64,000 bases of DNA from Geomobilibacter sp964432205 (GTDB lineage: Bacteria > Desulfobacterota > Desulfuromonadia > Geobacterales > DSM-12255), in assembly GCA_964432205.1 (NCBI GenBank), contig CAYSMK010000023.1, positions 1 through 64,000 on the forward strand, read 5' to 3'. Of this stretch, positions 17,788-24,598 are shown piece after piece (the stretch's first letter is position 1; every line of letters begins with the position of its first letter). The position numbers and the translations under genes were made by a program. Below the pieces are notes generated by a model that saw only the letters and a list, made by a program, of their open reading frames with translations, was not told the origin of the DNA and ran no database searches.

Positions 17788-18783
17788 ATGGAAACAGTCC
17801 TTGTTACCGGCGGCTGCGGCTATATCGGCAGCCATGTGGTCCGCCAGCTCTCCGAGGCCGGCTATGGGGTCGTGGTGTATGATAACCTCTCCACCGGCTT
17901 CAGCGACGCCCTGATTCACGGCGAAACCCTGGTGCAGGGGGACCTGGCCGATACGACGCGGCTGGCAGAGCTCTTTACCCGGTATCGGTTCAGGACCGTC
18001 CTGCACTTCGCCGCCGCCATCGTGGCCCCTGAGTCGGTGACCAACCCCCTCAAATACTACGGCAACAACACCCGCAATACCCTGAACCTGCTCCAGGCCT
18101 GTGTTGCCGCCGGTGTCGAGCGGTTTGTCTTTTCCAGCACCGCCGCGGTCTACGGGATGCCGGACAACGGGCAGGCGGCGGAAGACAGCCCGACTGTTCC
18201 CATCAACCCCTACGGGACCTCCAAGCTGATGAGCGAGTGGATGCTCAGGGACACGGCGGCTGCCCACCCTCTGCGCTATGTGGCGCTCCGCTACTTCAAC
18301 GTGGCCGGGGCCGATCCCCTGGCGCGCATGGGGCAGCGGACCCCGGAGGCGACCCATCTGATCAAGGTTTCCTGCCAGGCGGCGCTGGGGATGCGGGACG
18401 GGGTGTCGGTCTTTGGCACCGACTACGAGACGCCGGACGGTACCGGCATCCGGGACTACATCCATATCGAGGATCTGGCCGCGGCCCATCTGGCGGCCCT
18501 GGGCTATCTGGAAAAGGGTGGCGATTCCACCAGGATTAATGTGGGATATGGCCGCGGTTCGAGTGTCCGTGAGGTGATCGCCATGGTGAAAAAGGTGAGC
18601 GGTATTGACTTCAAGGTCGTCGAAGCGGAGCGCCGGCCGGGCGACCCGGCCATGCTGGTGGCCAGGGCGGAGAAGATCCGTCAACTTCTCGGCTGGGAGC
18701 CGAGGTTCAACGACCTGGCAACCATCGTTGCCGATGCCTGGCGGTGGGAGAGCGCTTTGGCACGCAAGGTTCAAGGTTCTTAA
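17788..18783 (+). CDS. galE: UDP-glucose 4-epimerase
   Basis: This is an SDR-family epimerase of 331 residues. It has the NAD-binding VLVTGGCGYIGSHVV at the N-terminus, YDNLSTGF, LHFAAAIVAPESV, the catalytic SSTAAVYG with the Tyr-x3-Lys motif YGTSK, RYFNVAGAD and GTDYETPDGTGIRDYIHIEDLA, the last being a strong GalE signature. It interconverts UDP-glucose and UDP-galactose in the cytoplasm and supplies precursors for the polysaccharide. GAGGGG lies just before the ATG. The last codons and the stop fall inside a GTTCAAG repeat element (AAG GTT CAA GGT TCT TAA), so the C-terminal residues are repeat-encoded. Confidence 0.92.
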   Translation: METVLVTGGCGYIGSHVVRQLSEAGYGVVVYDNLSTGFSDALIHGETLVQGDLADTTRLAELFTRYRFRTVLHFAAAIVAPESVTNPLKYYGNNTRNTLNLLQACVAAGVERFVFSSTAAVYGMPDNGQAAEDSPTVPINPYGTSKLMSEWMLRDTAAAHPLRYVALRYFNVAGADPLARMGQRTPEATHLIKVSCQAALGMRDGVSVFGTDYETPDGTGIRDYIHIEDLAAAHLAALGYLEKGGDSTRINVGYGRGSSVREVIAMVKKVSGIDFKVVEAERRPGDPAMLVARAEKIRQLLGWEPRFNDLATIVADAWRWESALARKVQGS

Positions 18784-18841
18784 GTTTGATGTTCGAGGTT
18801 GGACCCATTGCGCTGGACGTTGATCTCGAACGTTGAACATT
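18766..18841. repeat. GTTCAAG-type intergenic inverted-repeat element, copy 1
   Basis: The left part has AAGGTTCAAGGTTC and ATGTTCGAGGTT. The right part has CTCGAACGTTGAACATT, roughly the reverse complement. The element overlaps the galE stop and ends just before the yicC ribosome site. The right-end word GAACGTTGAAC recurs at 23601 and 27154 and in part at 23082. Confidence 0.65.
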
Positions 18842-18854
18842 ACATGGAGGTTTT

Positions 18855-19733
18855 ATGACCAAGAGCATGACCGGCTATGGCAAGGCCGAGACGGGCACTG
18901 GCGATGGCAAGCTGACAGTGGAGATCCGTTCGGTCAACCACCGGTATGGCGAGGTTTCCGTCAAGTTGCCGCGTGCGTTCCTCCCCCTGGAGACCGAACT
19001 GAGGCGGCGGATTGCCGACCGCCTGAAGCGGGGCAAGATCGATGTCTTTGTCCAGTTCGAGACTGCAACCGGCTCTGCCCAGGCGCCACAGGTCAATCTG
19101 CCCCTGGCCAAGGCCTATCACGATGCCTTTGTGGGAATCAGGCAGGCACTGGGGATGGGTGAGCCGGTCTCGCTCGGTCTCATAGCCGCCCAGCGCGATG
19201 TGCTGGTCTCTCAGGAGACCACCCCCGATCTCGACCGAATCGCCACCGACCTCTACGCGGTACTCGACAGCGCCCTGGAGAGCCTGGAAGGCATGCGCCT
19301 GCGGGAAGGGGAGGCGCTGGCCGCCGAGATCTCCGGTCGACTGGCCAGTGTTACCGGCCTGGTACAACAGGTGGCCAACCGAGCACCGGTGGCGGTAGCC
19401 GGGAACATGGAGCGGCTCAGGGAGAGGATCAGCAGGCTCCTTGGCGAAACACCTCTGGACGAGGCGCGGCTTGCCCAGGAGACGGCAATCATGGCCGACC
19501 GGATGGATATCACCGAAGAACTGGTCCGGCTGCAGAGCCACTTCCGCCAGTTCTCCGCCACTCTGGCCCTGGCCGAACCGGTTGGGCGGAAGCTTGATTT
19601 TCTCCTCCAGGAGATGAACCGGGAGGTGAACACCATCGGTTCCAAGGCCAATGATGGCGAGATCGCAGCCCTGGTAGTCGACCTGAAGGCCGAGCTGGAA
19701 AAGGTCAGGGAGCAGGTGCAGAATATCGAGTGA
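18855..19733 (+). CDS. yicC: YicC/YloC-family endoribonuclease
   Basis: The N-terminal signature MTKSMTGYGKAE, followed by VEIRSVNHRY and LRRRIADRLKRGKIDVFV, and the C-terminal FLLQEMNREVNTIGSKAND identify the YicC family (292 aa, usual length). YicC proteins are hexameric endoribonucleases implicated in sRNA turnover. The TGGAGG at 18844-18849 positions the ATG at 18855. It precedes gmk and rpoZ, an order seen widely in proteobacteria, suggesting a shared transcript. Its TGA stop lies in the first unit of a 7-nt repeat array. Confidence 0.92.
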   Translation: MTKSMTGYGKAETGTGDGKLTVEIRSVNHRYGEVSVKLPRAFLPLETELRRRIADRLKRGKIDVFVQFETATGSAQAPQVNLPLAKAYHDAFVGIRQALGMGEPVSLGLIAAQRDVLVSQETTPDLDRIATDLYAVLDSALESLEGMRLREGEALAAEISGRLASVTGLVQQVANRAPVAVAGNMERLRERISRLLGETPLDEARLAQETAIMADRMDITEELVRLQSHFRQFSATLALAEPVGRKLDFLLQEMNREVNTIGSKANDGEIAALVVDLKAELEKVREQVQNIE

Positions 19734-19783
19734 GTAGTGAGGAGGATACGATTGGTTCACTCCTCACCCTTCACCCCTCACTC
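19728..19783. repeat. Heptamer-periodic inverted repeat (GAGTGAG / CTCACTC) between yicC and gmk
   Basis: The left arm units are GAGTGAG TAGTGAG GAGGATA (19728-19748). The right arm units are TTCACTC CTCACCC TTCACCC CTCACTC (19756-19783). Both arms keep a strict 7-nt period and are complementary. The yicC stop codon lies inside the left arm, and gmk starts 20 bp beyond. Confidence 0.8.
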
Positions 19784-19802
19784 GTTTCCAAAGGAAACGA
19801 CC

Positions 19803-20420
19803 ATGAAACGCGAAGGCGTACTCTATATCATCTCGGCGCCGTCCGGGGCCGGGAAGACCACCCTCTGCCGTGAAGTCCTTGACATCTTTCCGCGCTTGCG
19901 GCATTCTGTCAGCTTCACGACCCGCCAGATCCGCCCAGGGGAGCAGCATGGCCGGGACTACTTCTTCATCTCCAGGGAAGAATTCCTGCGGATGGTGGCG
20001 GCCGGGGAGTTTGCCGAGTGGGCCGAGGTGCACGGCAATCACTACGGTACAGCCCTGGAGACTCTCGAAGCGTATCGCCGTGACGGCATCGACGTCATCC
20101 TGGACATCGACTGCCAGGGGGCGCGCCAACTGAAGGAGAAGTACGACGGTGGGGTGTTCATCTTCATCCTTCCGCCGAGCTTTGATGAGCTTCGCCGCCG
20201 CCTGGACGGCCGGGATGCGGACAGCCCGGAGGTGATCGAACGCCGGCTCGGCAACGCCGCCGGCGAGATCCGGGAATCCCGCTGGTATGACTACATCGTC
20301 GTCAACGATGTTTTCAGCCGGGCCGTGGAGGAGTTGAAGTCAATCATCATTGCCGAGCGTTGCCGGACACGCCGGGTGCTCGAAGCAGTGTCACAGCTGT
20401 TTGATATTCGTGAGGAGTGA
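19803..20420 (+). CDS. gmk: Guanylate kinase
   Basis: Guanylate kinase phosphorylates GMP to GDP. The 205-residue protein has the P-loop SAPSGAGKTTL near the N-terminus, SFTTRQIRPGEQHGRDYFFI for GMP binding, FAEWAEVHGNHYGT and a lid-region FILPPS. The frame extends upstream to a GTG at 19737, but those residues would be repeat-encoded. The ATG at 19803 follows AAAGGAAAC and gives the standard N-terminus. The C-terminal REE-stop is made from the first unit of a heptamer repeat. Confidence 0.95.
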   Translation: MKREGVLYIISAPSGAGKTTLCREVLDIFPRLRHSVSFTTRQIRPGEQHGRDYFFISREEFLRMVAAGEFAEWAEVHGNHYGTALETLEAYRRDGIDVILDIDCQGARQLKEKYDGGVFIFILPPSFDELRRRLDGRDADSPEVIERRLGNAAGEIRESRWYDYIVVNDVFSRAVEELKSIIIAERCRTRRVLEAVSQLFDIREE

Positions 20421-20466
20421 AGTGTGAGGAGTGAGGAGTGAGGATATATTTTCACCTCACTTCTTA
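20412..20466. repeat. Heptamer-periodic repeat (GAGGAGT)n with inverted arm between gmk and rpoZ
   Basis: Units GAGGAGT, GAAGTGT, GAGGAGT, GAGGAGT, GAGGATA run without a gap from 20412 to 20446. TTTTCACCTCACTTCTTA (20449-20466) forms the complementary arm. The gmk TGA is formed at the junction of units 1 and 2. Confidence 0.8.
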
Positions 20467-20488
20467 CGTAATTGGAAAGGAGCAACAT

Positions 20489-20704
20489 ATGGCACGGGTT
20501 ACCGTAGAAGATTGTCTGGAGAAGGTGGATAACCGTTTTCTCCTCGTTATGCTGGCCGCCAAGAGGGTCAAGCAGCTGTACAAGGGGGCACGGCCGCTCA
20601 TTGAAAACAAGTCGGAAAACAAGAACGTTGTCCTGGCCCTGCGGGAGATCGCTGCAGGTTCGGTCAATTTCGAGATTTCTTCGCGTCGCGGCGCGAAACA
20701 CTGA
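20489..20704 (+). CDS. rpoZ: RNA polymerase omega subunit
   Basis: The 71-residue protein starts MARVTVEDCLEKVDNRF, followed by LVMLAAKRVKQL and a C-terminal ALREIAAGSVNFE, matching RpoZ. It binds the beta-prime subunit and carries part of a ppGpp site in proteobacteria. AAGGAG at 20477-20482 supports ATG 20489; the upstream GTG at 20438 lies in repeat sequence. It sits between gmk and the (p)ppGpp synthetase gene, the classical gmk-rpoZ-spoT order. Confidence 0.95.
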   Translation: MARVTVEDCLEKVDNRFLLVMLAAKRVKQLYKGARPLIENKSENKNVVLALREIAAGSVNFEISSRRGAKH

Positions 20705-20730
20705 CGCCCGAACGGGGGCTGCCTGTTGGC

Positions 20731-20758
20731 GGTACCCCGTTTTTGGGCAACGGGTACC
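20731..20758 (+). promoter_or_regulatory. Hairpin in the rpoZ-rel gap
   Basis: GGTACCCCGT and ACGGGTACC form a nearly perfect stem with one unpaired C around a loop of about nine bases. It lies 26 bp after the rpoZ stop and 11 bp before a second GC-rich stem. No long U tract follows, so it is not a classical terminator by itself. Confidence 0.45.
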
Positions 20759-20768
20759 TACCAGAGTG

Positions 20769-20796
20769 AAGGGCGGCAACGCGAGAAGCCGCCCTT
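20769..20796 (+). terminator. Possible weak Rho-independent terminator after rpoZ
   Basis: A 9-bp stem (AAGGGCGGC / GCCGCCCTT) with a 10-nt loop is followed by only three T's. It could attenuate readthrough from gmk-rpoZ into rel. The following gap has no obvious strong promoter, so partial readthrough is likely. Confidence 0.5.
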
Positions 20797-20864
20797 TGCC
20801 GTATTGGAACACTACAGTTTCCTATCCATCCATCTCCATTGCGCAGTGACAAGAACAGAGCGGC

Positions 20865-23015
20865 ATGATCAGGCTTAACGACATACTGGACAAGGTTACG
20901 ACGTACAACCCGATCGCGGATCTCGACCTGATCCGCAAGGCCTACGTCTACTGTGCCAAGGTCCATCAGGGGCAGACCCGTCTCTCGGGCGAGCCGTACC
21001 TGGTCCATCCCATGGAGGTCGCGGCAATCCTCGCCGACCTGAAGCTGGATGTGCCGACCGTGGTGACCGGTCTTCTCCATGATACGGTCGAAGATACCCT
21101 GGCTACCCTGGAAGAGCTGGCGGCCATGTTCGGCGACGAGGTTTCCCGCCTGGTGGACGGGGTCACCAAGATCGGCAAGATCCACTTCAAGACCAAGGAA
21201 GAGAGCCAGGCAGAAAACTTCCGCAAGATGCTCCTGGCAATGGCCAACGATATCAGGGTGATCCTGGTCAAGCTGGCCGACCGCCTCCACAACATGCGGA
21301 CCCTCCAGTATCAGCCCGAGCTGAAGCAGCGTTCCATAGCCCGGGAAACCCTCGACATCTACGCTCCCATTGCCAACCGCCTGGGGATCTCCTGGATCAA
21401 GAGCGAGTTGGAAGACCTTTCCTTCCGCTACATCGACCCGCAGGTATACTACGATCTGGCCTCCAAGGTGGCCAAGAAGAAAAAGGAGCGGGAGGCGTAC
21501 GTCGAAGAGGTCAAGTCGATCATCAACGCCAAGCTGGTGGAGCACGCCATTACGGGGGAGGTGTCGGGGCGGAGCAAGCATCTCTATTCCATCTACAAGA
21601 AGATGATGAACCGTAACGTGGACATCGACCAGATTTATGACCTGGTTGCCATCCGCGTGCTGGTGGGGGATATCCGTGAGTGCTACGAGGTCCTGGGGAT
21701 CGTTCATTCCACCTGGAAGCCGATACCCGGGCGCTTCAAGGACTATATCGCCATGCCCAAGGGGAACATGTACCAGTCCCTTCACACCACGGTCATCGGT
21801 CCCATCGGCGAGCGGATGGAGGTGCAGATCCGGACCGGCGAGATGCACCGGGTCGCCGAGGCCGGCATTGCGGCCCACTGGAAATACAAGGAGGGGAAGG
21901 GGTACGACGAGCGGGAGGTGAAACGCTTTGCCTGGCTTCGCCAGCTCTTGGAATGGCAGCAGGAACTGGCCGACTCCAAGGAGTTCATGGACAGCGTCAA
22001 GGTGGAACTCTTCCCGGAAGAGGTCTATGTCTTCACTCCCAAGGGGGACGTGAAGAGTTTTCCCAAGGGATCGAGCCCCATCGACTTCGCCTACAGTGTC
22101 CATACCGATGTGGGGCACCGCTGCGTCGGTGCCAAGGTGAACGGCAAGCTGGTCCCGTTGAAGTACGAACTGAAGAACGGCGATATCGTGGAGGTCATTA
22201 CCTCCCCCCACCATACGCCGAGCAAGGACTGGCTCAAGATCGTCAAGAGCTCCCGGGCCCGCAACAAGATCAGGGCCTGGATCAAGACCGAAGAACGCAA
22301 GCGGAGCATAACCCTTGGCCGGGAGATCTGCGAAAAGGAGTTCCGGCGCTTTTCCCTCAATTTTTCCAAGCTGCAGAAAACCGGAGAGATCAAGCGGATT
22401 GCCGTGGAGTTCGGCTTTGTCGGCGAGGACGATCTCATGGCCGCCGTCGGTTACGGCAAACTCTCCTGGACCCAGGTGGCAGGCAAGTTCCTGCCCGAGG
22501 AGAAGCTGGAGGATGTCCGGGCGCGCAAGGAGTCGCGGGTCGCCAAGGTCCTGGACAGGATCAAGGGGAAATCCTCCAGCGCCATCCAGATCAGCGGGGT
22601 CGACGATGTCCTGGTGCGCTTCGGCAAGTGCTGCAACCCGGTCCCGGGCGACGAGATCGTCGGTTTCATTACCCGCGGCCGCGGGGTGACCGTCCACGCC
22701 GCGGACTGTCCCGTGGCCCTGGAGAGCGATCCGGCCCGCCGCATTGACGTTGCCTGGAACCGGGATCGCAAATCGGTCCTGCCGGTCAAGATCCGGGTCG
22801 CCTGTCACGACCAGAAGGGGATACTGGCCAACATCAGCCAGGCCATTGCCAACTGCGAGGCCAACATCACCAGTGCCTCCATCCAGAGCACAGTGGACAA
22901 GATGGGGGTCAACATCTTCGAGGTGGAGGTGACCGATCTGGAACATCTGCGGCGGGTGATGAACGCTATCACGAAGGTGAAGGGGGTTACCCAGGTGGAG
23001 CGGATGAAAAATTGA
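20865..23015 (+). CDS. rel: Bifunctional (p)ppGpp synthetase/hydrolase (Rel/SpoT)
   Basis: The protein (716 aa) has the full RelA-SpoT layout. The N-terminal HD hydrolase has HPMEVAAIL, LLHDTVED near residue 72 and LVKLADRLHNMRTL. The synthetase domain has GRFKDYIAMPKGNMYQSLHT and AHWKYKEG. Then come a TGS domain (VYVFTPKGDVKSFPKGSSP), a zinc-finger-like CCNPVPGDEI region and a C-terminal ACT domain (ANISQAIANCEANI). The RFKD motif is the RXKD type of bifunctional enzymes, and the HD residues are intact, so both synthesis and hydrolysis of the alarmone are expected. Geobacters usually carry such an enzyme as their stringent-response regulator. Confidence 0.95.
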   Translation: MIRLNDILDKVTTYNPIADLDLIRKAYVYCAKVHQGQTRLSGEPYLVHPMEVAAILADLKLDVPTVVTGLLHDTVEDTLATLEELAAMFGDEVSRLVDGVTKIGKIHFKTKEESQAENFRKMLLAMANDIRVILVKLADRLHNMRTLQYQPELKQRSIARETLDIYAPIANRLGISWIKSELEDLSFRYIDPQVYYDLASKVAKKKKEREAYVEEVKSIINAKLVEHAITGEVSGRSKHLYSIYKKMMNRNVDIDQIYDLVAIRVLVGDIRECYEVLGIVHSTWKPIPGRFKDYIAMPKGNMYQSLHTTVIGPIGERMEVQIRTGEMHRVAEAGIAAHWKYKEGKGYDEREVKRFAWLRQLLEWQQELADSKEFMDSVKVELFPEEVYVFTPKGDVKSFPKGSSPIDFAYSVHTDVGHRCVGAKVNGKLVPLKYELKNGDIVEVITSPHHTPSKDWLKIVKSSRARNKIRAWIKTEERKRSITLGREICEKEFRRFSLNFSKLQKTGEIKRIAVEFGFVGEDDLMAAVGYGKLSWTQVAGKFLPEEKLEDVRARKESRVAKVLDRIKGKSSSAIQISGVDDVLVRFGKCCNPVPGDEIVGFITRGRGVTVHAADCPVALESDPARRIDVAWNRDRKSVLPVKIRVACHDQKGILANISQAIANCEANITSASIQSTVDKMGVNIFEVEVTDLEHLRRVMNAITKVKGVTQVERMKN

Positions 23016-23020
23016 CGCGC

Positions 23021-23055
23021 TCAGGGCTCAGGGCTCAGGGCTCAGGGCTCAGGGC
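23021..23055. repeat. Perfect tandem repeat (TCAGGGC)x5
   Basis: Five uninterrupted identical 7-nt units occupy 23021-23055, directly after the rel stop and 55 bp before the ridA start. A partial GAACGTTG element end follows at 23082-23089. Copy number could change by slippage. Confidence 0.9.
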
Positions 23056-23110
23056 ATTAGAGATTTTTTGCTTCTAACTTTGAACGTTGTATATTCATGG
23101 GAGGGATTGC

Positions 23111-23494
23111 ATGAGCAAGGAAATCATCACCACCGACAAGGCGCCGCAGGCAATCGGCCCATATTCCCAGGGGGTGCGGGCCGGCGGGTTCGTCTTTTAT
23201 TCCGGACAGATTCCCTTGTATCCGGCAACCGGTGAACTCTGCACCGGCGACATACGCGAGCAGACCGAACTGGTCATGGCCAACATCGGGGCGGTGCTGG
23301 CCGCGGCCGGCCTCGATTATGCCTCAGTGGTGAAGACGACCATCTATCTTGTGGATCTGACCAATTTTGCGATCGTGAACGAGATCTACGGACGGTTCTT
23401 CCCGGTAAATCCGCCGGCACGCTCAACGGTCGAGGTGAAGGGTCTGCCGAAAGGGGTGGGGGTGGAGATCGAGGTTGTTGCGCTGGCAGGCTAG
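23111..23494 (+). CDS. ridA: RidA family reactive-intermediate deaminase
   Basis: The 127-residue protein is a YjgF/YER057c/UK114 member with TDKAPQAIGPYSQGVRAGGF, SGQIPL, VVKTTIYLVDLTNF and the C-terminal signature PARSTVEVKGLPKGVGVEIE containing the substrate-binding Arg. RidA hydrolyses reactive enamines/imines released by PLP enzymes such as threonine dehydratase. GGGAGGGA at 23099-23106 points to ATG 23111 rather than the ATG at 23087. It lies after rel and converges with rpmB. Confidence 0.93.
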   Translation: MSKEIITTDKAPQAIGPYSQGVRAGGFVFYSGQIPLYPATGELCTGDIREQTELVMANIGAVLAAAGLDYASVVKTTIYLVDLTNFAIVNEIYGRFFPVNPPARSTVEVKGLPKGVGVEIEVVALAG

Positions 23495-23499
23495 AGACC

Positions 23500-23614
23500 G
23501 TTCAAGGTTCAATGTTCAAGGTTCAAGGTTGAAAGGCAAAAGCCGCTAACGCTCAGGGCGTTGCGGCTTCAGGTGGTTATAACCTTGAACCTTGAACTTG
23601 GAACGTTGAACCGG
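23500..23614. repeat. GTTCAAG heptamer inverted-repeat element, copy 2, enclosing a terminator
   Basis: The left arm has five 7-nt units: GTTCAAG, GTTCAAT, GTTCAAG, GTTCAAG, GTTGAAA (23500-23534). The right arm is CTTGAAC, CTTGAAC, TTGGAAC, GTTGAAC (23584-23611). The arms are reverse complements and flank the hairpin at 23540-23569. The element exactly fills the gap between the convergent ridA and rpmB genes. Confidence 0.85.
23540..23569 (-). terminator. Terminator hairpin for rpmB (possibly bidirectional)
   Basis: AAGCCGC-T-AACGC pairs with GCGTT-GCGGCTT, a 12-bp stem with one bulge and a 5-nt loop. Read on the minus strand it is followed by TTTTGCCTTTC, giving a usable U tract for rpmB. 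For ridA the U tract is poorer. Confidence 0.65.
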
Positions 23615-23616
23615 TG

Positions 23617-23808
23617 CTAAAGTGCTTTGACCACGTGACCGGAACGGATGCAGCGGGTGCAGACCTTGATGCTCCGGACAGTGCCGCTGCGCAGGGCCTT
23701 AACCTTCTGCAGGTTCGGCAGCCAGGTGCGGCGGGTCTTATTGTGAGCGTGGCTGACATTGTTCCCGAAGCTCGGGCCTTTGCCGCAGATTTCGCATACC
23801 TTGGACAT
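23617..23808 (-). CDS. rpmB: 50S ribosomal protein L28
   Basis: The 63-residue protein starts MSKVCEICGKGPSFGNNVSH and continues with NKTRRTWLPNLQ. It has a second cysteine pair in KVCTRCIRSGHV, giving the four-cysteine zinc-binding form of L28. Length is typical. GAGGAGGAATT precedes the ATG at an ideal distance. It is transcribed alone and divergently from ydcF; a weak promoter-like TTGCAG-N17-TAAAAA lies about 70 bp upstream of its start. Confidence 0.95.
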   Translation of the reverse strand: MSKVCEICGKGPSFGNNVSHAHNKTRRTWLPNLQKVKALRSGTVRSIKVCTRCIRSGHVVKAL

Positions 23809-23923
23809 TGCTGAATTCCTCCTCGTTGACTGAAGCTCTACTTTTTATCAAAAAGATGGTTAAGCTGCAAGAAAAAATTTCAATGGCCGGCCCTTATCGG
23901 TCGACCTGTGGGTTTACGCACCT

Positions 23924-24526
23924 ATGGCTTTGTTAAAAGGGCTCTGCTCGCTGCTGACAATCATTGCACTGGTGCTGGCGGTGCTCTTCGTGGACTTCGT
24001 CTATAAGTCCTTTTCGTTCCGCGCCAAAGACGTGCGCACCGATGCCATCGTTGTGCTCGCCGGTGGGCGGGGAAGGATTGAAGAAGGGGTGCGCCTCTAC
24101 CGGGAGCAGCCCGGCAGCGCCCTTTTTCTGATCGGTGTCGATCCGACGGTCCGTAAGGGTGACCTGTTCAGGGAGCGCCGTGGTGAGCGGGGGGGGGAAG
24201 ATGTCTATCTGGAAAAGGTCTCCCGTAACACCCTGGAGAACGCCCTGTATGCACGACAGATACTGGAGCGACACAATGTCCGGTCGCTCCGGCTCATTAC
24301 CTCCCGCTACCACATGAAGCGTTCCCTCTTGATCTTTCGCTCCATCCTGCCGAAGGATGTCGCCATTTACCCCCATCCGGTTGCTGCCGCCAACGCCAGG
24401 GACGTGTGGTGGAGTCACGGCGGGAGTTTACGGCTCCTCTTCAGCGAGTTCTACAAGTACTGCCTGTTCAGGTTCTTCTTCCTGTTCTCCCCGAACGAGC
24501 TGCGAGCCGTGACTCGTTACCCGTGA
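23924..24526 (+). CDS. ydcF: YdcF/ElyC/SanA (DUF218) family membrane-anchored protein
   Basis: One N-terminal membrane helix (residues ~8-27) precedes a DUF218 domain with DAIVVLAGGRGRIEEGVRLY, the conserved SRNTLENALYAR, and LITSRYHMKRSLLIF. Family members such as ElyC and SanA affect envelope or lipid-carrier metabolism, though the reaction is not settled. A run of nine G's (24189-24197) lies within the coding sequence. The conserved motifs on both sides are in one frame, so the gene is intact here. The last residues and the stop lie in an inverted-repeat arm shared with the end of metG. Confidence 0.82.
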   Translation: MALLKGLCSLLTIIALVLAVLFVDFVYKSFSFRAKDVRTDAIVVLAGGRGRIEEGVRLYREQPGSALFLIGVDPTVRKGDLFRERRGERGGEDVYLEKVSRNTLENALYARQILERHNVRSLRLITSRYHMKRSLLIFRSILPKDVAIYPHPVAAANARDVWWSHGGSLRLLFSEFYKYCLFRFFFLFSPNELRAVTRYP

Positions 24527-24598
24527 CTGGTAACTGGTTTCGGATAAGCTGATTTTCCAGTCACGAGTCACTAGTCACCAGTCACCAGTCACCAGTCA
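24509..24598. repeat. Heptamer inverted-repeat element (C[CGT]AGTCA)n between convergent ydcF and metG
   Basis: Six contiguous units CCAGTCA, CGAGTCA, CTAGTCA, CCAGTCA, CCAGTCA, CCAGTCA run from 24557 to 24598. The other arm (24509-24537) has GTGACTCGTTACCCGTGACTGG. The stop of ydcF lies in one arm; the last residues and stop of metG (VTGDW-stop) lie in the other. Confidence 0.85.

Noticed and set aside
20664..22946. 760-codon open frame antisense to rel
   Set aside because: Rel motifs (HD, RFKD, TGS, ACT) are all on the plus strand; the antisense product is low complexity and motif-free.
23021..24598. Short tandem arrays considered as CRISPR
   Set aside because: Units are 7 nt with no spacers, and no cas gene is nearby.
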